DNA of 64,000 nucleotides from Nonomuraea roseoviolacea subsp. carminata (lineage in GTDB: Bacteria > Actinomycetota > Actinomycetes > Streptosporangiales > Streptosporangiaceae), in NCBI RefSeq assembly GCF_024172185.1, contig NZ_JAMZEC010000001.1, positions 4,092,001 to 4,156,000 of the forward strand, given 5' to 3'. A program made the translations under genes and the position numbers. Below, piece after piece: positions 16,383 to 23,622 of the stretch. How positions within the stretch are numbered: the first letter of the stretch is position 1; every line of letters begins with the position of its first letter. Below the pieces are notes generated by a model. The model did no database searches, was not told where the DNA came from, and saw only the letters and a list, made by a program, of their open reading frames with translations.

Positions 16383-17864
16383 TCACTCCGCTCCGCTCGT
16401 GAACCTCTGATCGTGAACCTGGACGTCGGTGAGCATGCCGAGCGCGTCGGGCACCAGGACGGCCGCCGAGTAGTGGGCGCTGACCAGGTAGGAGGCGATG
16501 GCCCGCTCGTCGATGCCGGTCTGCCGCACGCTCAGCCCGGGCAGGCGCTCGCCGGGCAGGCCGGTCTGCCGCAGCCCCACCACGCCCTGGTCGTCCTCGC
16601 CGGTGCGGAACGCCAGGATCGCGGTCGTGCCCGCCCGGCTGACCGGCAGCTTGTCGCAGGGCAGGATGGGAACCCCGCGCCAGGCCGTCAGCGCGCGCCC
16701 CTCGACGGTGACGGGCTCGGGGTGGACGCCCCGGCGGTTGCACTCGCGGCCGAACGCGGCGATCGCCCGGGGGTGGGCGAGGAAGTAGCGGGTCTTCTTG
16801 CGCCGGCTGAGCAGCTCGTCGAGGTCGTCGGGGGTGGGCGGGCCGCCGCGCGTGGCGAAGCGCTGCCGGGGGTCGGCGTTGTGCAGCAGTCCGAAGCCCG
16901 GGTCGTTGACCAGTGCGTGCTCCTGCTCCTCCAGGACCGCCTCGATGGTGAGCCTGAGCTGCTGCTCGGTCTGGTCCATCGGCTGACTGAACAGGTCGGC
17001 GACCCGGGTGTGCACCCGGAGCACGGCCTGGGAGACGCTCAGCTCGTACTCGCGCGGGCCGGGGTCGTAGTCGGCGAACGTGCCGGGCAGCACCGGCTCG
17101 CCCCGGTGACCGGCGGCCACGGCGATGGCCGCCTCGCCGTGCTTGTTGCGCGGCCTGGCCAGCTCGGCGCGGTGCCGGTCGAGCCGGGCGCGCAGCGACG
17201 GAGACCGGTCGGCCAGCGTGTCGAACGCCTCCCACGGCAGGTACAGCACCGTGCAGGGCGTGCGGGCCTCCAGCGTGTACGGCCAGACCCCCTCGGCCCC
17301 GGACCGCTCGGCCCCGGGTGGCGCGGCGGCCCAGGACCGTTCGGAACCGGCGTGGTCGCCCGCCGACAGCGTCGCCCGGACCAGGGCGTCGCCGTACGGA
17401 CCGCGCTCCAGCCGGGCCGCCTTGCCGTACGCCATCAGCACCAGGCCCCCGGCGGGCTCGCCGGCCCGCACGACCGCCTCGCCCGGTGCGTACTCCCGCT
17501 GCTCGAACAGGTCCGCCAGCCGCTCCAGGACGGCGGCGTCGGCGTACCCGCCCAGCGGCGGCAGCTCGGCCAGGCTGGGCGGGATCACCCGGACCCGCGC
17601 CCCCTCGAAGGCGAAGCCCACCCGGCCGCCGCCCACCGGGTAGGTGTGCCGGCGGTTGACCCGGTAGACGGCGCCGGCCACCTCCACCCAGGGCAGGACC
17701 CGCGTCAGCCAGCGAGGCGTGATCTCGCGCGCCTGCGGCGGGGTCTTGGTCGTCGTGGCGAGCAGCCGCGCGGCCTCGGTGCCGAGGCTCTGCTGTTCGG
17801 CCTCCGTGCCGAGGCCCTGCCGCGCGGCGTCCCGCTGCTGCTCCGTCAAACCGGCACCGTCCAT
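16383..17864 (-). CDS. Family 2B encapsulin shell protein with cNMP-binding-like domain (shell A)
   Basis: 493 residues. The N-terminal arm contains LATTTKTPPQAREITPRWLT. A cyclic-nucleotide-binding-like domain (about residues 90-220) follows, with EREYAPGEAVV-type strands (here EQREYAPGEAVVRAGEPAGG, then LVLMAYGKAARL). The HK97-type shell portion then runs to the end: LPGTFADYDPGPREYELSVS, RVHTRVADLFSQPMDQTEQQ, GLLHNADPRQRF, RGGPPTPDDLDELL and SYLVSAHYSAAVLVPDALG. Compared with shell B it has an extra Ala/Pro-rich insertion in the cNMP domain (SWAAAPPGAERSGAEG). The ATG is five bases from the shell B stop, with GAGG directly before it. It probably co-assembles with shell B. Confidence 0.9.
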   Translation of the reverse strand: MDGAGLTEQQRDAARQGLGTEAEQQSLGTEAARLLATTTKTPPQAREITPRWLTRVLPWVEVAGAVYRVNRRHTYPVGGGRVGFAFEGARVRVIPPSLAELPPLGGYADAAVLERLADLFEQREYAPGEAVVRAGEPAGGLVLMAYGKAARLERGPYGDALVRATLSAGDHAGSERSWAAAPPGAERSGAEGVWPYTLEARTPCTVLYLPWEAFDTLADRSPSLRARLDRHRAELARPRNKHGEAAIAVAAGHRGEPVLPGTFADYDPGPREYELSVSQAVLRVHTRVADLFSQPMDQTEQQLRLTIEAVLEEQEHALVNDPGFGLLHNADPRQRFATRGGPPTPDDLDELLSRRKKTRYFLAHPRAIAAFGRECNRRGVHPEPVTVEGRALTAWRGVPILPCDKLPVSRAGTTAILAFRTGEDDQGVVGLRQTGLPGERLPGLSVRQTGIDERAIASYLVSAHYSAAVLVPDALGMLTDVQVHDQRFTSGAE

Positions 17865-17869
17865 CCTCG

Positions 17870-19279
17870 TTAGTGCTCGTGCCCGAGCTCGACGTCCTCC
17901 AGGACGGCCAGCGCGTCGGGAACCAGGACGGCGGCGGAGTAGTAGGCGGTGACGAGGTAGGAGATGACCGCCTTCTCGTTGATGTTCATGAAGCGGACCG
18001 ACAGGCCCGGCTGGTACTCGTCGGGGATGCCGGTCTGGTGCAGGCCGACGACGCCCTGGCTCTCCTGGCCGGTGCGCATGAGCATGATCGAGGTGGTGCG
18101 GGTGTCGGTGACGGGGATCTTGTTGCACGGGAAGATCGGCACGCCGCGCCAGGCCGGCACCCGGTGCCCGCCGACCTCGCTCGCCTGCGGGTAGAGGCCG
18201 CGCTTGGAGCACTCGCGGCCGATGGCGGCGATGGCCTGCGGGTGGGCGAGGAAGAAGGCCGGCTCCTTCCACACCTTGGCGAGCAGCTCGTCGAGGTCGT
18301 CGGGCGTGGGCGGGCCGCCGCGGGTGCGGATGCGCTGGGAGAAGTCGGCGTTGTGCAGCAGGCCGAAGTCGCGGTTGTTGACCAGCTCGTGCTCCTGGCG
18401 CTCACGAAGCGCTTCGATGGTGAGCCTGAGCTGCTGGTCGAGCTGGCTCATCGGCTGGTTGTACAGGTCGGAGACGCGGGTGTGGACGCGCAGGATGGTC
18501 TGGGCGACGCTCAGCTCGTACTCGCGCGGCGCGAGGTCGTAGTCGACGAACGTGCCGGGCAGCGTCGGCTCGCCGGTGTGGCCCGACGACATGTCGATCG
18601 CGGCCTCGCCGTAGTCGTTGCGGGCGCGGTTGCCGACGTCGCGGATGCCGGCCAGGTGGTCGCGCAGCTCGGGCGACTGGTCGTGGATCTGCTGGAAGTC
18701 GTGCTGGGAGAGCACGAGGACGGTGCAGGTGGTGGCGGCCTTGGCGGTGAAGGAGAAGTGGCCCGGCTCGGTCAGGAGCTGCTCGCCGAGGTGGTCGCCG
18801 TCGGCCAGCACCCCGAGGGCCTGCTCGTCGCCGTAGGCGCCGTGGCCGCTCTTGGCGACCCGGCCGTGGGCGATCAGCACGAGCTGGTCGACGGGGCTGC
18901 CCTCGGTGACGATCGCCTGGCCGGCTTCGTACTCGCGCTGGATGAACCGGGCGGCCAGCGCCTCCAGCACCTCCATCTCGCAGAAGCCGCGCAGCGGGGC
19001 CAGCTCGGTGAGCTCCGCCGGGATGACCCGCACCTCGGCGCCCGTGGTGGTGAAGGTGATGCGGCCGTCGCCGAGGGTGTAGGTGAGCCGGCGGTTCACC
19101 CGGAAGACGCCTCCGGAGGTCTGCACCCAGGGCAGCAGCTTCAGCAGCCAGCGGGAGGTGATCTCCTGCATCTGGGGGACGGTCTTGGTGGTCGTCGCCA
19201 GATTGCGCGCGGCCTCGGTGCTGAGGCTGAGCTGCTGGTTGTGCCCGTTGGAAGCGGTCGACTCGGGTGTTTCTGTCAT
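17870..19279 (-). CDS. Family 2B encapsulin shell protein with cNMP-binding-like domain (shell B)
   Basis: 469 residues with the same plan as shell A: N-terminal arm (LATTTKTVPQMQEITSRWLL), cNMP-binding-like domain at about 85-205 (REYEAGQAIVTEGSPVDQLV, then DGDHLGEQLL), and HK97-fold shell domain (LPGTFVDYDLAPREYELSVA, LRVHTRVSDLYNQPMSQLDQ, GLLHNADFSQRI, RGGPPTPDDLDELLAK, SYLVTAYYSAAVLVPDALAV). Family 2B shells form virus-derived protein compartments that load terpene cyclases, prenyl transferases or other cargo. The two shells are clearly paralogous but well diverged. The ligand of the cNMP domain is unknown. Confidence 0.92.
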   Translation of the reverse strand: MTETPESTASNGHNQQLSLSTEAARNLATTTKTVPQMQEITSRWLLKLLPWVQTSGGVFRVNRRLTYTLGDGRITFTTTGAEVRVIPAELTELAPLRGFCEMEVLEALAARFIQREYEAGQAIVTEGSPVDQLVLIAHGRVAKSGHGAYGDEQALGVLADGDHLGEQLLTEPGHFSFTAKAATTCTVLVLSQHDFQQIHDQSPELRDHLAGIRDVGNRARNDYGEAAIDMSSGHTGEPTLPGTFVDYDLAPREYELSVAQTILRVHTRVSDLYNQPMSQLDQQLRLTIEALRERQEHELVNNRDFGLLHNADFSQRIRTRGGPPTPDDLDELLAKVWKEPAFFLAHPQAIAAIGRECSKRGLYPQASEVGGHRVPAWRGVPIFPCNKIPVTDTRTTSIMLMRTGQESQGVVGLHQTGIPDEYQPGLSVRFMNINEKAVISYLVTAYYSAAVLVPDALAVLEDVELGHEH

Positions 19280-19331
19280 ACTGCACCACCAATCTTCATG
19301 GGAACGACGCCGGTGGCCCGGCGCGGGGGGA

Positions 19332-19343
19332 TGGAACGTTCCA
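19332..19343. promoter_or_regulatory. Perfect palindrome in the prenyl synthase-shell B gap
   Basis: TGGAACGTTCCA, 12 bp and fully symmetric, lies in the 101-bp gap between the prenyl synthase and shell B genes. It may mark an internal promoter or operator that lets the shells be expressed apart from the synthase. Confidence 0.35.
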
Positions 19344-19380
19344 GGACGCGGGGCGGGCGGCCGGGGCGGCCGCCGGACGC

Positions 19381-20430
19381 CTACCGGTCGCGGTGGGCGA
19401 GCCGCTCGGCCAGCACGGCCAGCGCCTCGCGCGCCTCGGTGGTCATGGGGGCGGCCCGCAGCTCGGCGGTCGCCTCGCGCACCCGCTGGGCGATCATGTC
19501 CTCCACCTCGGCGAGCGCGCCGGTGGCGACGATGATCTGGCGCAGCTCGTCGGCCTGCTCCTCGGTCAGGTCGGGGTGGCCGTGCCAGGTGCGCAGGTAG
19601 GAGCGCTGCGCGGGCGTGGCGCGCTGCACCGCGTGGGCGAACAGCACGGTGTGCTTGCCGTCGCGCAGGTCGTCGAGCGCCGACTTGCCCGTCTCGGCCG
19701 ACGAGCCGAACGTGCCGAGCACGTCGTCGCGGAGCTGGAACGCCTCGCCCAGCGGCAGGCCGAAGCGGGAGTAGGACTCCAGCAGCTCCGGCGGCGCGCC
19801 GGCGAGGGCGCCGCCGATCTGCATGGGGCGCTCCACGGTGTACTTGGCCGTCTTGTAGCGGATCACGGTGAGCGACTCGGGCACGGAGGCGCCGGCGCGG
19901 AGCTGGGCCAGGATGTCGAGGTACTGGCCGCTGATCACCTCGCTGCGCATGGCGTCGAACAGGTGGTGGGCCACGCGCAGCCGGCCGGGCTCCACCCCGC
20001 AGGACGACAGCAGCGCGTCGGCCCAGGCCAGGCTGAGGGTGCCGAGCAGGATGCCGCCGGCCTGGCCGAAGGTCTCGGCGCCGGGCCCGGCGTGCAGCTG
20101 GGACAGGCGCCGGTGGACGGTCGCGTGGCCGCGGCGCAGCTCGCTGCCGTCCATGATGTCGTCGTGGATGAGCAGCCCGGCGTGGCACAGCTCCAGCGCC
20201 GCCGCCGCGCTGATGATCTCGTCGCAGTCGCCGCCGCCCGCCCCTCGCCAGCCCCAGTAGCACAGCAGCGGGCGCACCCGCTTGCCGCCGCTCAGGATGA
20301 AGTCGGTCAGCAGCTCGTACGCCGCGACCACGTCGGGGTCGGACACCGGCGCCCGCCACGCTTCGAGGAAGCCGGTCAAGCGCTGGTCAACGCGAGCTCC
20401 GACCAGGTTGTGAGTGAAGCCGACTGTCAT
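19381..20430 (-). CDS. Polyprenyl (probably geranylgeranyl-type) diphosphate synthase
   Basis: 349 residues, trans-isoprenyl diphosphate synthase family. The first aspartate-rich motif DDIMD is at residues 90-94 (LIHDDIMDGSELRRG) and the second is LRDDVLG; LSGGKRVRPLL carries the substrate-binding Lys/Arg. Small residues rather than aromatic ones precede the first motif (HAGLLIHDD), which favours products longer than farnesyl, although chain length is a guess. It is the first gene of the encapsulin operon, and such synthases are known family 2B encapsulin cargo. ATG at 20430 is chosen for its AAGGGG site; a GTG at 20460 is also open. Confidence 0.9.
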   Translation of the reverse strand: MTVGFTHNLVGARVDQRLTGFLEAWRAPVSDPDVVAAYELLTDFILSGGKRVRPLLCYWGWRGAGGGDCDEIISAAAALELCHAGLLIHDDIMDGSELRRGHATVHRRLSQLHAGPGAETFGQAGGILLGTLSLAWADALLSSCGVEPGRLRVAHHLFDAMRSEVISGQYLDILAQLRAGASVPESLTVIRYKTAKYTVERPMQIGGALAGAPPELLESYSRFGLPLGEAFQLRDDVLGTFGSSAETGKSALDDLRDGKHTVLFAHAVQRATPAQRSYLRTWHGHPDLTEEQADELRQIIVATGALAEVEDMIAQRVREATAELRAAPMTTEAREALAVLAERLAHRDR

Positions 20431-20458
20431 GACTGAAGGCCCCTTCCGCCAAGGCCAC

Positions 20459-20496
20459 ACTACATGTAGTTATTCATCGAACACGGAGTGTGTAAA
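20459..20496 (-). promoter_or_regulatory. Candidate promoter/operator of the prenyl synthase-encapsulin-geosmin operon
   Basis: On the minus strand TTTACA (20491-20496) is followed after 18 bases by TAACTA (20467-20472), a weak sigma-70-like pair. A perfect 12-bp palindrome, ACTACATGTAGT (20459-20470), overlaps the -10 position and would suit a repressor. On the other side of this divergent region TGTAATTACA (20621-20630) is another perfect palindrome, near the DUF4142 gene. Confidence 0.4.
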
Positions 20497-20661
20497 GTCT
20501 CTTCTGTGGCTCCAGGTGGGCGGCGTCGCGGCGGCCCACCGCCTGGAGGGCTCTGAGCTGGGAGGACCCGGCGACACGCTGACGCGCATGACTACGGAGC
20601 GCATCCGAAAGGTGTCTACTTGTAATTACACGCAGTGCGTTTCCAAACAAGTGGGGATTCC

Positions 20662-21222
20662 ATGTCCATGCGCCGCTCACATCTGAGCCTGCTCCTCGTC
20701 GCCGTGGCCGCCGCCGCAACCGCCGGTTGCGGCGGCGGCGTCACCGACTCCTCCGCCTCCAGCGGGTCGTCGTCCGCGTCCGCTCCGGCCGCGAAGGCCT
20801 CCGGCCAGGACCGGGCCTGGATGCGGCAGATCCACCTGGGCGGCCTGGCCCGGCTGCAGGCGGCCAAGCTGGCTCAGGACAAGGGGTCACAGGACGTCAA
20901 GGCGCTCGGCGACACGCTCGTCAAGGACCAGGGCACCCTGGACGAGCAGCTCGTGCGCACGGCCGAGCGGCACGGCGTCCGCCTGCCCACCGGCCTGTCC
21001 AACGCCCAGCAGAAGGAGGCCGTCGCGCTGGAGAAGGCCGCGCACGCCCGGTTCGACCGGCGCTTCGTCAAGGAGATGGCCCAGTCGCACAAGCGGGCCA
21101 TCAGCTCGACCAAGCGGGAGATCAAGAAGGGGTCCGCCCCCGAGATCGTCGCGCTGGCCAAGTCCACCCTGCCGTCCCTGGAGCACCACCTGGCCATGCT
21201 GCGCGAGGCGGACGACTCCTGA
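20662..21222 (+). CDS. DUF4142 lipoprotein
   Basis: 186 residues with a lipoprotein signal (LLLVAVAAAATAGC) and a Ser/Ala-rich tether. The folded part is all-helical and ferritin-like in pattern: QDRAWMRQIHLGGLARLQAA, KALGDTLVKDQGTLDEQLVR, RFVKEMAQSHKRAISSTKRE, LAKSTLPSLEHHLAML. This fits DUF4142, whose members are exported helical-bundle proteins of unknown role. The ATG at 20662 follows GTGGGG. It is divergent from the encapsulin operon and shares its regulatory region. Confidence 0.85.
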   Translation: MSMRRSHLSLLLVAVAAAATAGCGGGVTDSSASSGSSSASAPAAKASGQDRAWMRQIHLGGLARLQAAKLAQDKGSQDVKALGDTLVKDQGTLDEQLVRTAERHGVRLPTGLSNAQQKEAVALEKAAHARFDRRFVKEMAQSHKRAISSTKREIKKGSAPEIVALAKSTLPSLEHHLAMLREADDS

Positions 21223-21331
21223 TCCCAGGGTCGCCGTACGGCGGCTTCCGGCCGGGGCACGGGCCGCGTCCGGCCGGAGCCGTTTGGCGGCGGGTGTGGG
21301 GGTATGGGGGGTGCCGGCGGGAGGAGCGGAC

Positions 21332-22513
21332 ATGAAGGCCGTCACGTGGCACGGCAAGCGGGACGTGCGGGTCGAGGAGGTCCCCGATCCGGCGATCAAG
21401 GAGCCGACCGACGCGATCATCAAGATCACCAGCACCGCGATCTGCGGGTCCGACCTGCACCTGTACGAGGTTCTCGGGCCGTTCATGACCCAGGGCGACA
21501 TCCTCGGCCACGAGCCGATGGGCGTCGTGGAGGAGGTCGGCGCCGACGTCGAGCACATCAGGCCGGGCGACCGGGTGGTCGTGCCGTTCAACATCGCCTG
21601 CGGCCGCTGCCACATGTGCGGCATGAAGCTGTACGCCCAGTGCGAGACCACCCAGGTGCGCGAGCACGGCATGGGCGCCGCCCTGTTCGGCTACACGAAG
21701 CTGTACGGCCAGGTCCCCGGCGGGCAGGCGGAGTACCTCCGGGTGCCGCAGGCCCACTTCGGCCCGATCAAGGTGCCGGACGGCCCGGCCGACGAGCGCT
21801 TCGTCTACCTGTCGGACGTCCTGCCCACCTCCTGGCAGGCCGTGGAGTACGCGGAGGTGCCCGAGGGCGGCAGCGTCACGGTCTTCGGGCTCGGCCCGAT
21901 CGGCCAGATGACCGCCCGCATCGCCCGTCACCGGGGCTACCGGGTGATCGCGGTGGACGGCGTGCCGGAGCGGCTGGAGATGGCGCGCCGCCACGGGATC
22001 GAGGTCGTGGACGCGCGCGCGGCGGACGACGTGCCCGACGCGGTGCGCGGGCTGACCGGCGGGCGCGGCGCCGACTCCGTCATCGACGCCGTCGGCATGG
22101 AGGCGCACGGCTCGCCCGGCGCGAAGCTGGCCCAGACGATCACCGGCTTCCTGCCGGACGCGGTGGCCGCGCCGCTCATGAAGCAGGCGGGCGTCGACCG
22201 GCTCGTCGTGCTCAACCAGGCCATCGACACCGTGCGGCGCGGCGGGGTCATCTCCGTCATCGGCGTCTACGGCGGCATGACCGACCCGCTGCCCATGCTG
22301 CGCATGTTCGACAAGGGCGTGACGCTGCGCATGGGGCAGGCGCACGTCAAGCGCTGGATCGACGACCTCATGCCGCTGGTCACCGACGACGCCGACCCGC
22401 TGGCCGTGATGGACCTGGCCACCCACCGGCTGCCGCTGGACGAGGCGCCGCGCGCCTACGAGATCTTCCAGAAGAAGCAGGACGGCGCCATCAAGGTGCT
22501 GCTGCGGCCCTAG
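21332..22513 (+). CDS. Zinc-dependent alcohol/formaldehyde dehydrogenase-like (MDR family)
   Basis: 393 residues. The catalytic zinc site is in ICGSDLHLYEV and GHEPMGVVEEVG. The structural zinc site is the four-cysteine loop CGRCHMCGMKLYAQC. The cofactor domain has GLGPIGQMTA. The sequence resembles the glutathione-independent formaldehyde dehydrogenase/threonine dehydrogenase branch of medium-chain dehydrogenases. A GAGGAG site precedes the ATG. It lies 51 bases before an epimerase-like gene on the same strand. The substrate cannot be assigned. Confidence 0.9.
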   Translation: MKAVTWHGKRDVRVEEVPDPAIKEPTDAIIKITSTAICGSDLHLYEVLGPFMTQGDILGHEPMGVVEEVGADVEHIRPGDRVVVPFNIACGRCHMCGMKLYAQCETTQVREHGMGAALFGYTKLYGQVPGGQAEYLRVPQAHFGPIKVPDGPADERFVYLSDVLPTSWQAVEYAEVPEGGSVTVFGLGPIGQMTARIARHRGYRVIAVDGVPERLEMARRHGIEVVDARAADDVPDAVRGLTGGRGADSVIDAVGMEAHGSPGAKLAQTITGFLPDAVAAPLMKQAGVDRLVVLNQAIDTVRRGGVISVIGVYGGMTDPLPMLRMFDKGVTLRMGQAHVKRWIDDLMPLVTDDADPLAVMDLATHRLPLDEAPRAYEIFQKKQDGAIKVLLRP

Positions 22514-22564
22514 GGTTCCGGTCTGCGGGGTTTCGGTCCCCTTTCGGCGGGCAGCCCGGCCGGT

Positions 22565-23614
22565 ATGAAGGTGGTGGTGGTCGGCGCGACCGGCAATGTC
22601 GGCACGAGCGTGGTGGAGGCCCTGCGGACGGACGACCAGGTGAGGTCGGTCGTGGGCGTGGCCCGCCGGTTGCCCGGGTGGCAGCCGGAGAAGGTCGAGT
22701 GGCGCCGTGGCGACGTGGTGACCGACGACCTGACGCCGATCTTCGAGGGCGCCGACGCGGTGGTCCACCTGGAGTGGCTGTTCCAGCCGACCCGGGACAC
22801 CACCGTGACGTGGCGGGCCAACGTGCTGGGCGCCATGCGGGTCTTCCGCGCGGTGGCCGAGGCGGGGGTGCCCGCCCTGGTGTACGCCTCGTCGGTGGGC
22901 GCGTACTCGCCGGGCCCCAAGGACCGGGCGGTGGACGAGAGCTGGCCCACCCACGGCTGGCCGGGCGCCGCGTACGGCAGGGAGAAGGCGTACGTCGAGC
23001 GGGTCCTGGACGTCTTCGAGAACGACCACCCCGACATCCGCGTGGTGCGGATGCGGCCGGGGTTCATCTTCAAGCGGGAGGCCGCCACGGAGCAGCGCCG
23101 CCTGTTCGGCGGGCCGTTCGTGCCGCGCCGGCTGGTGCGGCCGGGGCTGATCCCGTTCGTGCCGGACATGCCGGGGCTGCGCTTCCAGTGCCTGCACGCC
23201 GAGGACGCGGGCGAGGCGTACCGGCTCGCGGTGGTCCGGCAGGTCAGCGGGGCGTTCAACCTGGCCGCCGAGCCGCCGCTGGACGCCGCCGGGCTGGCCC
23301 GGCTGCTGGGCGCGCGCACGGTGCCCGTCCCGCCGTTCCTGGCCAGGAGCGCGATGGCGGCGGGGTGGCACCTGCGGCTGCTGCCCGCGGCGCCGGGGCT
23401 GCTGGAGATGCTGCTCCAGGTTCCGCTCATGGATGTGACGCGCGCCCGGGAGGTGCTCGGGTGGACGCCCGCGCACTCCTCGCGGGAGGCGCTGGAGGCG
23501 GTCGTCGAGGGGCTGCACGAGGGCGCGGGGGCGGACACCGCCCCGCTCGCGCCCGACGAGGGCCTCGCCGGTCGGCTCAAGGAGACCGCCACGGGGGTCG
23601 GCGGCCGTCCCTGA
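22565..23614 (+). CDS. NAD-dependent epimerase/dehydratase (extended SDR)
   Basis: 349 residues. The N-terminal Rossmann motif VVGATGNVG, DVVTDDL, the SSVGAY strand and the catalytic YGREK (YxxxK) are all present. The later part (RPGFIFKREAATEQRRLFGG, FQCLHAEDAGEAYRLAV) is typical of extended SDR nucleotide-sugar epimerases and related oxidoreductases. No good Shine-Dalgarno site is seen. It is probably cotranscribed with the preceding dehydrogenase. It ends eight bases from the convergent multicopper oxidase gene. Confidence 0.88.
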   Translation: MKVVVVGATGNVGTSVVEALRTDDQVRSVVGVARRLPGWQPEKVEWRRGDVVTDDLTPIFEGADAVVHLEWLFQPTRDTTVTWRANVLGAMRVFRAVAEAGVPALVYASSVGAYSPGPKDRAVDESWPTHGWPGAAYGREKAYVERVLDVFENDHPDIRVVRMRPGFIFKREAATEQRRLFGGPFVPRRLVRPGLIPFVPDMPGLRFQCLHAEDAGEAYRLAVVRQVSGAFNLAAEPPLDAAGLARLLGARTVPVPPFLARSAMAAGWHLRLLPAAPGLLEMLLQVPLMDVTRAREVLGWTPAHSSREALEAVVEGLHEGAGADTAPLAPDEGLAGRLKETATGVGGRP

Positions 23615-23622
23615 GCCACGGG

